Assembly (NCBI GenBank): GCA_003220955.1
Contig: QHTW01000127.1
Location: 11,045-18,181, forward strand
From: Gemmatimonadota bacterium
Lineage (GTDB): Bacteria; Gemmatimonadota; Gemmatimonadetes; Gemmatimonadales; GWC2-71-9
DNA length: 7,137 nt
Direction: 5' to 3'
Shown here: positions 1-6,134 of the stretch, piece after piece
How positions within the stretch are numbered: position 1 is the stretch's first letter
Layout of the letters: every line of letters starts with the position of its first letter
The notes under the pieces: generated by a model
The model's input: the letters and a program-made list of their open reading frames with translations, nothing else
What the model was told of the DNA's origin: nothing
The model's database searches: none
Program-made: the position numbers and the translations under genes

Positions 1-1
1 C

Positions 2-847
2 CTCGCCCGCTTCTCCGGCGGCGTCAGCACACGGATCACCGCGGACATCCAGCGCGTCGGGGGCGGTGACAACTCACTGCGCTATCGCCTGAAGTATGCG
101 TTTGTCGCGTACACGCCGCAGGGCAGCTCGCTCACGTACAAACTCGGCCAAATCCATACGCCCTTCATCGATTGGGAAGAGGCACTGTGGGACTACCGCA
201 TGCAGGGGCAGATGGCGATGGAGCGTGGCGGCTACCTCTCATCGTCGGACTTCGGTCTCGGCGTGGACGGTAACTGGAACGCCGACCGCGTCAACATGCA
301 GGTGGGCATCTACAACGGGGAGAGCTACAGCGGCGGGACCGGCGACAAGCGCAAGGACCTGATGGGTCGCGTCTCCGTACGCGTCAAGCCGACCGATGAC
401 GCCAGCCGCGTTGGTGGACTGCGCATCACCGCGTATGGCCAATACGGCAAGCCCACGACCGGCGGTCAGCGCAGCCGGTTACTCGGCATGGTTTCGTACA
501 AGACGAAGCAGGTCACCCTGGCGGGTGAATACGCAGTGACGAGGGACAGCACGACGGGGCCGCCCGTGGTCGCCAAGGCCCCAGGCTCAGTCGCCAGCCT
601 CTTCGGCGTCTATCACTTCACGAACTCGAAGGCGGCGGTGTTGGCCCGCGTCGACTTGACGGACCCGAACACCAACGTCGGCAACAACCGGCTGACTCGC
701 GTCATCGGCGGCGCCTCGTACCAGCTCTCGCCGAACCTCCGGCTGCTCGCCGATGTCGACTTGCTCACGTATCAGGGCGGCACGCCGACTCCGGCGCTCG
801 AGGCCACGCGGTCGCAGGCGTACTTCCAGGCGCAGTTCACGTTCTAA
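2..847 (+). CDS. Outer-membrane porin, phosphate-selective type (3' part, 5' end outside window)
   Basis: The reading frame is open from the left edge, giving 281 residues of a protein whose N-terminus and signal peptide lie outside the window. The sequence alternates polar and hydrophobic residues in short strands ending in aromatic residues, for example LTYKLGQIHTPF, VNMQVGIYNGESY and LRITAYGQYGK. It ends in QAYFQAQFTF, and a terminal Phe is the classic insertion signal of outer-membrane beta-barrels. The KLGQIHTPF..WEE..WDYRMQG stretch resembles the region of OprP/OprO-type porins (Porin_O_P family) where strands and the constriction loop meet. Inference: it admits phosphate or other anions into the periplasm for PstS, whose gene starts 22 nt downstream and is probably cotranscribed. 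The barrel architecture is well supported; phosphate selectivity is inferred mainly from context. It could be a general porin. Confidence 0.8.
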   Translation, partial: LARFSGGVSTRITADIQRVGGGDNSLRYRLKYAFVAYTPQGSSLTYKLGQIHTPFIDWEEALWDYRMQGQMAMERGGYLSSSDFGLGVDGNWNADRVNMQVGIYNGESYSGGTGDKRKDLMGRVSVRVKPTDDASRVGGLRITAYGQYGKPTTGGQRSRLLGMVSYKTKQVTLAGEYAVTRDSTTGPPVVAKAPGSVASLFGVYHFTNSKAAVLARVDLTDPNTNVGNNRLTRVIGGASYQLSPNLRLLADVDLLTYQGGTPTPALEATRSQAYFQAQFTF

Positions 848-854
848 CGCACAC

Positions 855-860
855 GGAGAA
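855..860 (+). promoter_or_regulatory. Ribosome binding site of pstS (GGAGAA)
   Basis: GGAGAA lies 9 nt before the ATG at 870. It decides the start: the pstS frame is open further upstream, to an ATG at 753, but that extension is Arg-rich, overlaps the porin gene and would bury the signal peptide. The site plus the MKSLLLLL leader identify 870 as the true start. Confidence 0.75.
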
Positions 861-869
861 CACACACTC

Positions 870-1898
870 ATGAAGTCTCTTCTGCTCTTGCTTGCCGCGT
901 TACCAGCGGCAGCTCTCGCGCAAGTCCAGCTGAATGGCGCTGGGGCGACGTTTCCGAACATCATCTATTCGGACTGGATGCTGACCTATAACCAGGCGCA
1001 TCCCGACGTGAAACTGAACTATCAATCGATCGGCTCGGGCGGCGGCATTCGCCAGTTCTCCGATGGCACGGTCGACTTCGGCGCGTCGGACGCGCCGATG
1101 ACCGATTCGGCGATCGCCGCGATCGGCGGCAACGCGCTCCACATTCCGACTGTGATGGGGGCCGTCGTGATCATCTACAACCTCCAGGGCGTCTCGCAAG
1201 CCGTGAAGTTCACGCCTGACGTCCTGGCGGACATCTTCCTCGGCAAGATCACCAAGTGGAACGACGCGCGGCTCGCGAGCGGCAACTCGGGCGTCACGCT
1301 TCCCGCCAGCGACATCGTCGTCGTGCACCGCGCTGACGGGTCCGGTACGTCGTTCGCCTTCACGGACTACCTCGCCAAGGTGAGCCCCGAGTGGCAGCAG
1401 AAGGTGGGAAAAGGAACGTCGGTGAACTGGCCGGTCGGTCTGGGCGGGCGTGGCAGTGAAGGCGTTTCCGCCACCGTGAGTCAGACGCCGGGCGCCATCG
1501 GGTATGTCGAGCTGGCCTATGCAACCACCAACAAAATCCAGTACGGCACGCTGCGCAACAGCTCGGGCAACTGGATCACGCCGAGCCTCGCCGCTGTCAC
1601 GGCGGCTGCAGCCGGTGCGATGAAAGACATGGGCCCGAACACCGACTTCCGGGTGTCCGTCACCAACTCATCCGGAGCCCAGGCCTATCCGATCTCGACG
1701 TTTACGTGGTTGCTGGTACACAAGTCGTACAGCGACACCGTCAAGGCGCGGGCGCTGGTGCAGTTCATTTGGTGGGCAGAGAGCGACGGCCAGGCGAAGG
1801 CGCCGCAGCTCGGCTATGCCCCGCTGCCCAGGGAGCTGCACCCGTGGATCGAGGCTCGCCTCAAGTCTATCAAGGCTGCTGGTCGCTCCGTTCTCTAG
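870..1898 (+). CDS. pstS: Periplasmic phosphate-binding protein PstS
   Basis: This 342-residue protein is the solute receptor of the Pst ABC transporter: it binds inorganic phosphate in the periplasm and delivers it to PstC/PstA. Residues 1-17 are a Sec signal peptide with a hydrophobic Leu/Ala core and an ALA cleavage site before Gln18. There is no lipobox Cys, so it should be soluble, as in diderms. The phosphate-binding signatures are all present: NGAGATFP (22-29, Thr27), IGSGGG (54-59, Ser56), DFGASDAP (69-76, Asp74) and HRADGSGTSFAFTDYL (from 153, with Arg154, Asp156, Ser158, Gly159, Thr160). These correspond to the phosphate-contacting residues of E. coli PstS. GRGSEGVSA followed by GAIGYVE (193-214) is also typical. 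Length is normal for the family. It follows the porin gene by 22 nt, and a 119-nt gap with hairpins separates it from pstC, which could let it be expressed more than the membrane subunits. Confidence 0.97.
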   Translation: MKSLLLLLAALPAAALAQVQLNGAGATFPNIIYSDWMLTYNQAHPDVKLNYQSIGSGGGIRQFSDGTVDFGASDAPMTDSAIAAIGGNALHIPTVMGAVVIIYNLQGVSQAVKFTPDVLADIFLGKITKWNDARLASGNSGVTLPASDIVVVHRADGSGTSFAFTDYLAKVSPEWQQKVGKGTSVNWPVGLGGRGSEGVSATVSQTPGAIGYVELAYATTNKIQYGTLRNSSGNWITPSLAAVTAAAAGAMKDMGPNTDFRVSVTNSSGAQAYPISTFTWLLVHKSYSDTVKARALVQFIWWAESDGQAKAPQLGYAPLPRELHPWIEARLKSIKAAGRSVL

Positions 1899-1906
1899 AC
1901 CATAGG

Positions 1907-1943
1907 ACACCTCCCGGTGTGTAGTTGGGGGCGCCGGGGGTGT
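1907..1943 (+). terminator. Possible attenuator: two competing hairpins and a T-rich tail after pstS
   Basis: Two mutually exclusive stems share the arm at 1907-1914. The compact one pairs ACACC (1907-1911) with GGTGT (1916-1920) over a 4-nt TCCC loop. The longer one pairs ACACCTCC (1907-1914) with GGGGGTGT (1936-1943), 8 bp including one T-G wobble, and is followed at once by the pyrimidine-rich TTCCTTT (1944-1950). The tail is not a clean T-run, so strong intrinsic termination is doubtful. Partial termination or a 3' stabilising structure that raises pstS over pstCAB is plausible. The pairing is seen in the sequence; the role is inferred. Confidence 0.35.
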
Positions 1944-1953
1944 TTCCTTTGTG

Positions 1954-1982
1954 GTGACAATTCCGTTACACCGTTGTGACGG
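1954..1982 (+). promoter_or_regulatory. Pho-box-like 11-nt direct repeats upstream of pstC
   Basis: Three GTNAC cores begin at 1954, 1965 and 1976, exactly 11 nt apart: GTGACAA-TTCC-GTTACAC-CGTT-GTGACGG, a 7+4+7+4+7 layout. On the minus strand the 7-mers read CCGTCAC, GTGTAAC and TTGTCAC, close to the CTGTCAT/CTGTCAC half-sites of proteobacterial Pho boxes, which also repeat every 11 nt for side-by-side PhoB binding. Because GTNAC is its own reverse complement apart from the middle base, orientation is ambiguous. The last core ends 37 nt before the pstC ATG. I see no convincing -10/-35 pair beside it. PhoB-type binding is inferred from spacing and operon identity. Confidence 0.35.
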
Positions 1983-1983
1983 A
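1962..1983 (+). repeat. Inverted repeat, 9-bp stem with 4-nt loop, in the pstS-pstC gap
   Basis: TCCGTTACA (1962-1970) pairs with TGTGACGGA (1975-1983) around the loop CCGT. All nine pairs form, one of them a T-G wobble. No T-run follows, so it does not look like an intrinsic terminator. It overlaps two of the three 11-nt GTNAC repeats and could be a protein-binding palindrome or an mRNA structure ahead of pstC. Confidence 0.5.
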
Positions 1984-2017
1984 CACGCCGTGAGCCGCCG
2001 GTAGGTTTCCCCCGGCG

Positions 2018-2992
2018 ATGACCAGCCTCCCTGTCGAGCGCCTCGCCCGCCCGCAGTCGCTTCACGCCACAGATCGCAGTGACCGCATCTATCGACGCGT
2101 CCTGACGGGCTTCGCACTCGGCCTGCCGCTCCTCATCCTCATCATTCTCGGCGTCCTGTTTACCGGCGCACTGCCCGCTTTGAAGCGATTCGGTCCGACC
2201 TTCCTGTGGACCTCGACCTGGGACCCCGTGGCCGAGATCTACGGCGCGGCGCCGATGATCTTCGGAACGCTGGCGTCGTCGGTGCTCGCGCTGCTGATCG
2301 CCGTCCCGCTCGCGCTCAGCGTGGCGATTTTTCTCACCGAGTTTTCGCCCGGCTGGCTGCGCCAGCCGGTCGCATTCCTCGTGGAGCTCCTTGCCGCGAT
2401 TCCGAGCGTCGTGTACGGCACCTGGGGGATCTTTGTGCTGATTCCTTTCTTGCGAGCGCACGTCGTGCCGCCGCTCAAGGCGGTGCTTGGCTGGACGCCG
2501 TTCCTGCAGGGTGTGTTCTATGGCAACTCGCTGCTCGCCGGCGGCGTCATTCTCGCCATCATGATCGTCCCGTACATCGCGGCCGTCTCCCGCGAGGTTC
2601 TGCTCGCGGTGCCGGCGAGCCAGCGCGAGGCGGCACTCGCGATGGGCGCGACACGCTGGGAGGCCGTGCGGTCCGCCGTGCTGCCCTACGGTCGCGCCGG
2701 CTTGATCGGCGCCGTCATCCTGGGCCTCGGTCGCGCGCTCGGTGAAACGATGGCCGTCACGATGCTCATCGGGAACCGGCACGACATCGGCGTCTCGCTT
2801 CTGCAACCCGCGTACACGATGGCGGCGGCGATCGCCAACGAGTTCAGTGAAGCCACCACCAACCTGTACCAGTCGGCCTTGTTCGAAGTCGGATTGATCC
2901 TCTTCGTACTCACAGTCGCGGTCAACGCCATCGCGCGGGTCCTGATCTGGCGTGTGGCGCGCGGCCAGGCGGTAGGGAGTCGAGCGCTATGA
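2018..2992 (+). CDS. pstC: Phosphate ABC transporter permease PstC
   Basis: PstC pairs with PstA to form the inner-membrane phosphate channel. The 324-residue protein has a polar N-terminal tail (1-30) and six hydrophobic segments, at roughly 31-51, 80-106, 117-145, 168-190, 226-252 and 288-311. The cytoplasmic coupling loop carries the EAA motif, REAALAMGATRWEAV (203-217), which docks onto PstB. It is followed by GLGRALGETMAV (236-247), a hallmark of Pst permeases with conserved Arg and Glu. The ATG at 2018 is the only ordinary start after the in-frame TGA at 1991. Its Shine-Dalgarno is weak (GGTAGG, 12 nt upstream). Length is normal. Its stop overlaps the pstA start as ATGA, implying translational coupling. 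Confidence 0.96.
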   Translation: MTSLPVERLARPQSLHATDRSDRIYRRVLTGFALGLPLLILIILGVLFTGALPALKRFGPTFLWTSTWDPVAEIYGAAPMIFGTLASSVLALLIAVPLALSVAIFLTEFSPGWLRQPVAFLVELLAAIPSVVYGTWGIFVLIPFLRAHVVPPLKAVLGWTPFLQGVFYGNSLLAGGVILAIMIVPYIAAVSREVLLAVPASQREAALAMGATRWEAVRSAVLPYGRAGLIGAVILGLGRALGETMAVTMLIGNRHDIGVSLLQPAYTMAAAIANEFSEATTNLYQSALFEVGLILFVLTVAVNAIARVLIWRVARGQAVGSRAL

Positions 2993-3837
2993 GCGGCCGC
3001 GTGCTCCGCCGTCATCTCGCCAGCCGCGCGATGACCGCCGTGGTGGTGGTGCTGTCGTTCACCGCGGTGCTCGCGCTGCTGCTCATTCTCGGCAATCTCG
3101 TGCTGAAGGGCGCGTCGTCCATCGATTGGGCCTTCTTTACGAAGAGTCCCGTGCCGGCTGGGCAGTCGGGAGGCGGTGTCGCCAACGCGATCGTGGGTAC
3201 GGGCATCATCGTCGGTCTCGCCGCGTTGATCGGGGTACCGATCGGTGTAGCAGCCGGGCTGTACCTCGCCGAGTACGGGTCCGGGCGGCTCGGTTTCGTG
3301 GTGCGGTTCATTGCCGATGTGCTCAACGGCACTCCGTCGATCGTGGTCGGCATCGTGGCGTGGACATTCATCGTCCGGCCGACGCACGGGTATTCGGCGC
3401 TCGCGGGCAGCGTCGCCTTGGCGATTTTGATGATTCCGATGCTCGCGCGTACGACGGAAGAAATGGTGCGCCTGGTGCCGCATTCGTTGCGCGAGGCGGC
3501 GCTCGCGCTCGGATACGCGCGCTGGCGCACGTCGCTCGAGATCGTGGCGCGCACAGCGCTCGGCGGAATCGTCACGGGGTGCCTCGCGGGGATCGCAAGA
3601 ATTGCCGGCGAGACCGCCCCACTCCTGTTCACCGCACTTGGCAATCTGAACTTCTCCGTGGCCATCACGCAGCCGATGCAGTCTCTGTCGCTGCAGATCT
3701 ACGTGTATGCGACTGGCCCCTTCGACGAATGGCATCGTCTGGCGTGGGCGTCCGCGCTCGTGCTCATGGGACTCGTGCTGATCATTTCCATCACCGCCCG
3801 CTGGGTCACGCGGCAACGCTATGGTCGCATCCGCTAA
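2989..3837 (+). CDS. pstA: Phosphate ABC transporter permease PstA
   Basis: This is the second channel subunit, 282 residues and slightly shorter than PstC, as usual. It has a hydrophobic N-terminal helix (15-40), the periplasmic stretch SSIDWAFFTKSPVP typical of PstA, and further membrane helices around 64-96, 103-129, 136-153, 190-218 and 250-272. The coupling loop contains REAALALGYARWRTS (168-182). ARIAGETAPLLFTALGN (203-219) is the PstA signature, equivalent to GRALGET in PstC. A good ribosome site, AGGGAG at 2974-2979, lies 9 nt before the ATG, and the start overlaps the pstC stop as ATGA. Its 3' end overlaps the next pstB by 17 nt. No defects are seen. Confidence 0.96.
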   Translation: MSGRVLRRHLASRAMTAVVVVLSFTAVLALLLILGNLVLKGASSIDWAFFTKSPVPAGQSGGGVANAIVGTGIIVGLAALIGVPIGVAAGLYLAEYGSGRLGFVVRFIADVLNGTPSIVVGIVAWTFIVRPTHGYSALAGSVALAILMIPMLARTTEEMVRLVPHSLREAALALGYARWRTSLEIVARTALGGIVTGCLAGIARIAGETAPLLFTALGNLNFSVAITQPMQSLSLQIYVYATGPFDEWHRLAWASALVLMGLVLIISITARWVTRQRYGRIR

Positions 3838-4597
3838 TACCCGGCTGCGCCTCGAGGCCGCGCATCTCACCGCGCTGTTCGGCCAGCACCGCGCCGTGCG
3901 CGACGTCTCACTCTTGTTTCCCGCCCATATCGTCACGGCGATCATCGGTCCGTCGGGATGCGGCAAGAGTACCCTGCTCCGTTGCCTGAATCGGATGCAC
4001 GAGCTGACCCCCGGGGCGAGCGTCCAGGGTGACGTGCTGCTGGACAACGTGAACATCTATGCGGACGACGTGAGTCCGATCGAGCTGCGCCGACGCATCG
4101 GGATGGTGTTCCAGCGCCCTACGCCGTTTCCCACCATGTCGATCTCCGACAATGTCGCGGCGGGCCTGCGCGTGAATGGCCGTCAGAAGAGCTCGGACGT
4201 CGACGACGCGGTTGCGCGAGCGTTGCAGCAAGCTGCGCTCTGGGACGAAGTGAAGGACCGGCTGCACACCAGCGCCTTGGCGCTTTCGGGCGGCCAGCAG
4301 CAACGGCTGTGCATTGCGCGCGCGGTGGCTCCACAACCCGAGATCCTGCTGCTCGACGAGCCGACGGCGTCGCTCGATCCGGCGGGAACGCAGCGTATCG
4401 AGGAGCTCTGCCACGCACTCAACCGCCTGTACACGATCGTGATCGTGACGCACAACATGCAGCAGGCCGCGCGCGTGTCCGATTACACCGCGTTCATGTA
4501 TCTCGGCAGCTTGATCGAGGTCGGCAAGACGAACGAGCTCTTCACGAAGCCGAAGGTCGAGCAGACTGAGGCTTACATCACCGGACGGTTTGGATGA
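3821..4597 (+). CDS. pstB: Phosphate ABC transporter ATPase PstB (first copy)
   Basis: This ATP-hydrolysing subunit powers the PstC/PstA channel from the cytoplasmic face. All ABC motifs are intact in 258 residues: Walker A GPSGCGKST (43-51), Q-loop Gln98 in MVFQRP, signature LSGGQQQ (155-161), Walker B ILLLDEP (175-181), D-loop SLD (184-186) and H-loop His211. NRMHELTPGA and the C-terminal TEAYITGRFG are PstB-specific. The segment after the Q-loop, TPFPTMSISDNVAAGLRVNG, departs from the common NPFPKSVYDNVAYGPR form in the next gene and resembles the PTMSI..NV.AGL..NG variant of actinobacterial PstB/PhoT proteins (from memory). The start lies inside the last codons of pstA with only a weak ribosome site, so translation probably depends on coupling. 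Its stop overlaps the next gene as ATGA. Confidence 0.95.
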   Translation: MVASANTRLRLEAAHLTALFGQHRAVRDVSLLFPAHIVTAIIGPSGCGKSTLLRCLNRMHELTPGASVQGDVLLDNVNIYADDVSPIELRRRIGMVFQRPTPFPTMSISDNVAAGLRVNGRQKSSDVDDAVARALQQAALWDEVKDRLHTSALALSGGQQQRLCIARAVAPQPEILLLDEPTASLDPAGTQRIEELCHALNRLYTIVIVTHNMQQAARVSDYTAFMYLGSLIEVGKTNELFTKPKVEQTEAYITGRFG

Positions 4598-5460
4598 CAA
4601 CGACTGCGTCGGACGGTCGGACGGTCGGACAGCCTGCCCTGAGCGCAGCGAAGGGGTCGGACCGTACTGCGTCTGTCAGTCCGACGGTCCGGCAGTCCGA
4701 CAGTCCGACGCCTGTCGTCGAGTCCCGCGCCTACAATTTTTGGTACGGCGCCAACCATGCGCTGCACGACGTGACGATCGCCATTCCGCCACATGCCATC
4801 ACCGCGTTGATCGGGCCATCGGGCTGTGGCAAGACGACATTCTTGCGGTCGATCAATCGCATGCATGACTTGACGCCGGGAGCGCGCCGTACAGGCGATA
4901 TCCTGCTCGACGGCGGATCGATCTTCGCGCCAGGCATGGACGTCGTTGCCCTGCGGCGCCGGATCGGCATGGTGTTCCAGCGGCCCAATCCCTTCCCCAA
5001 ATCGGTCTACGATAACGTGGCCTATGGCCCGCGCCTGAACGCCATGGCGGCGCCGCGTGAGTTTCCGGACCGCGTGGAGCGCGCGCTGCGCCAGGCGGCG
5101 CTCTGGGACGAGGTGTCCAGTCGGTTGCGGGAGCCGGGGACCGCGCTCTCGGGAGGTCAGCAGCAGCGCCTCTGCATCGCGCGCGCGCTTGCGAACGAAC
5201 CGGAAGTCTTGCTGCTGGACGAGCCCTGCTCGGCGCTGGATCCGATCGCGACGCAGCGGATCGAAGAGCTGCTCGTCGAGCTGAAAAAGACCTACACAAT
5301 CGTCATCGTGACGCATAACATGCAGCAAGCGGCACGTGTCTCGGACTACACGGGCTTTTTCTACGTGGGCCAGCTGGTCGAATTCGGCGAAACGGAGCAG
5401 GTGTTCACCCGGCCGATCGACGAACGGACCGAGGCCTATATCACAGGAAGGTTCGGATGA
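4594..5460 (+). CDS. pstB: Phosphate ABC transporter ATPase PstB (second copy) with repeat-encoded N-terminal extension
   Basis: This is a second complete PstB. Walker A GPSGCGKTT spans 74-82, Q-loop Gln129 lies in MVFQRPNPFPKSVYDN, the signature LSGGQQQ is at 185-191, Walker B LLLDEP at 206-211, and H-loop His241 follows. Its Q-loop region is the common form, unlike the first copy. At 288 residues it is about 30 longer than the first copy. The ABC fold begins near Val41 (VVESRAYNFWYGANHAL). Residues 6-39 are low-complexity Ser/Thr/Asp/Arg/Pro sequence encoded by the 4607-4710 repeat. No in-frame ATG, GTG or TTG occurs between the ATG at 4594 and the start of the fold, so the extension appears to be translated. 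The start overlaps the first pstB stop (ATGA), and the stop overlaps phoU the same way. The two ATPases may form homodimers or a heterodimer. Confidence 0.93.
   Translation: MTTTASDGRTVGQPALSAAKGSDRTASVSPTVRQSDSPTPVVESRAYNFWYGANHALHDVTIAIPPHAITALIGPSGCGKTTFLRSINRMHDLTPGARRTGDILLDGGSIFAPGMDVVALRRRIGMVFQRPNPFPKSVYDNVAYGPRLNAMAAPREFPDRVERALRQAALWDEVSSRLREPGTALSGGQQQRLCIARALANEPEVLLLDEPCSALDPIATQRIEELLVELKKTYTIVIVTHNMQQAARVSDYTGFFYVGQLVEFGETEQVFTRPIDERTEAYITGRFG
4607..4710 (+). repeat. Inverted array of 8-nt units around a GC-rich core, inside the second pstB
   Basis: Left arm: three tandem TCGGACNG units at 4609-4632, with a further copy, TCGGACCG, at 4657-4664. Right arm: four units in the opposite orientation at 4677-4708 (CAGTCCGA, CGGTCCGG, CAGTCCGA, CAGTCCGA). 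The 24-nt arms 4609-4632 and 4685-4708 pair at 20 positions plus one wobble, so the mRNA could fold into a long hairpin. Between the arms sits CCCTGAGCGCAGCGAAGGG (4637-4655). Closely similar short motifs, and their translations such as PERSEG or ALSAAKG, recur in many environmental genomes (recalled, not searched). There is no transposase. It looks like a miniature REP-like or interspersed element inserted at the 5' end of the gene. Confidence 0.8.
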
Positions 5461-6134
5461 ACGCGCAAGCGACGACTCATCGCCATTTCCACGACGAGCT
5501 CTCCGAGCTCAAAGTCGCCCTGCTCAACATGTCGGGCGAGGCGCAGGCCGCGCTCGCCGCATCAGTGGAGGCCGTGCTGCAGCGCGACGGCGATAAGGCT
5601 CGCGAGGTCATCGCAGGCGACAAAGAAGTCGACCATCTCGAGCTCGAGGTCGAGGAGACGGTCATTCGGTTGCTCGCGACGCAACAGCCGATGGCCCGCG
5701 ACCTCCGCTTCCTCACCGCGGCGATGAAGATCTCCAACGATCTGGAGCGCGTGGGCGATCACGCGGTCAACATCGCGCAATCGGCGGAGCGCCTGCTGGC
5801 GGCCCGGCCGATCGTGCCCGAGCCGGAGCTCCTCGAGATGGCGCGTCAGGCGCGCACGATGCTGGCCGACGCGCTCGACGCCTTCGTGCGGGGCGATGCC
5901 CAGGCCGGTCGCGCCATTTGCCGCCGCGACGACAGCGTCGACGCCCTGCACCAGTCGATGTTTCGGATCCTGCTGACGCACATGATGGAGGACCCGCACA
6001 TCATCGGCACGGCGATGGAGCTATTTCTGGTGAGCCGGAACCTCGAGCGGGTCGCGGACCTCGCGACGAACATTGCCGAGGACGTCGTCTTCCTGGTCGA
6101 GGGAAAATCGATCAAACACCACGCGGAAGGCTAG
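5457..6134 (+). CDS. phoU: Phosphate signalling protein PhoU
   Basis: PhoU is a cytoplasmic, all-helical protein that links the state of the Pst transporter to the PhoR/PhoB system and restrains phosphate uptake when phosphate is ample. At 225 residues it has the usual two three-helix repeats. Each carries a metal-binding E-x3-D motif: NDLERVGDHAVNIA (94-107, Glu97, Asp101) and RNLERVADLATNIAED (194-209, Glu197, Asp201). The second has Leu202 where His is common; the acidic ligands are kept. The C-terminus VFLVEGKSIKHH is typical. A strong ribosome site, AGGAAGG (5445-5451), lies 5 nt before the ATG, and the start overlaps the pstB stop as ATGA. It ends the operon: its stop codon overlaps the stop of the opposing rhomboid gene. 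Confidence 0.96.
   Translation: MNAQATTHRHFHDELSELKVALLNMSGEAQAALAASVEAVLQRDGDKAREVIAGDKEVDHLELEVEETVIRLLATQQPMARDLRFLTAAMKISNDLERVGDHAVNIAQSAERLLAARPIVPEPELLEMARQARTMLADALDAFVRGDAQAGRAICRRDDSVDALHQSMFRILLTHMMEDPHIIGTAMELFLVSRNLERVADLATNIAEDVVFLVEGKSIKHHAEG

Noticed and set aside
753..869. Extension of pstS upstream to an ATG at 753
   Set aside because: The added 39 residues are Arg/Ser-rich, overlap the porin gene and would sit in front of a textbook signal peptide. The GGAGAA ribosome site supports 870.
2206..2745. Plus-strand open frame in another phase within pstC (and similar ones at 3126-3989, 4309-4569 and 5918-6448)
   Set aside because: These are Arg-rich frame-shifted readings of real genes, without ribosome sites or recognisable motifs.
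2686..4056. Long minus-strand open frame of about 456 codons opposite pstC, pstA and the first pstB
   Set aside because: Its translation is rich in Arg, His and Ser with no recognisable domain, and it lies opposite three clear, intact genes. It is the usual antisense product of GC-rich codon bias.
4609..4632. Frameshift or sequencing artefact at the start of the second pstB
   Set aside because: The frame is open from the ATG at 4594 through the repeat into an intact ABC domain, and the ATGA junction is preserved. No indel is needed to explain it.
4607..4710. CRISPR-like array
   Set aside because: The units are only 8 nt, contiguous, and inverted relative to each other, with no unique spacers and no cas genes.
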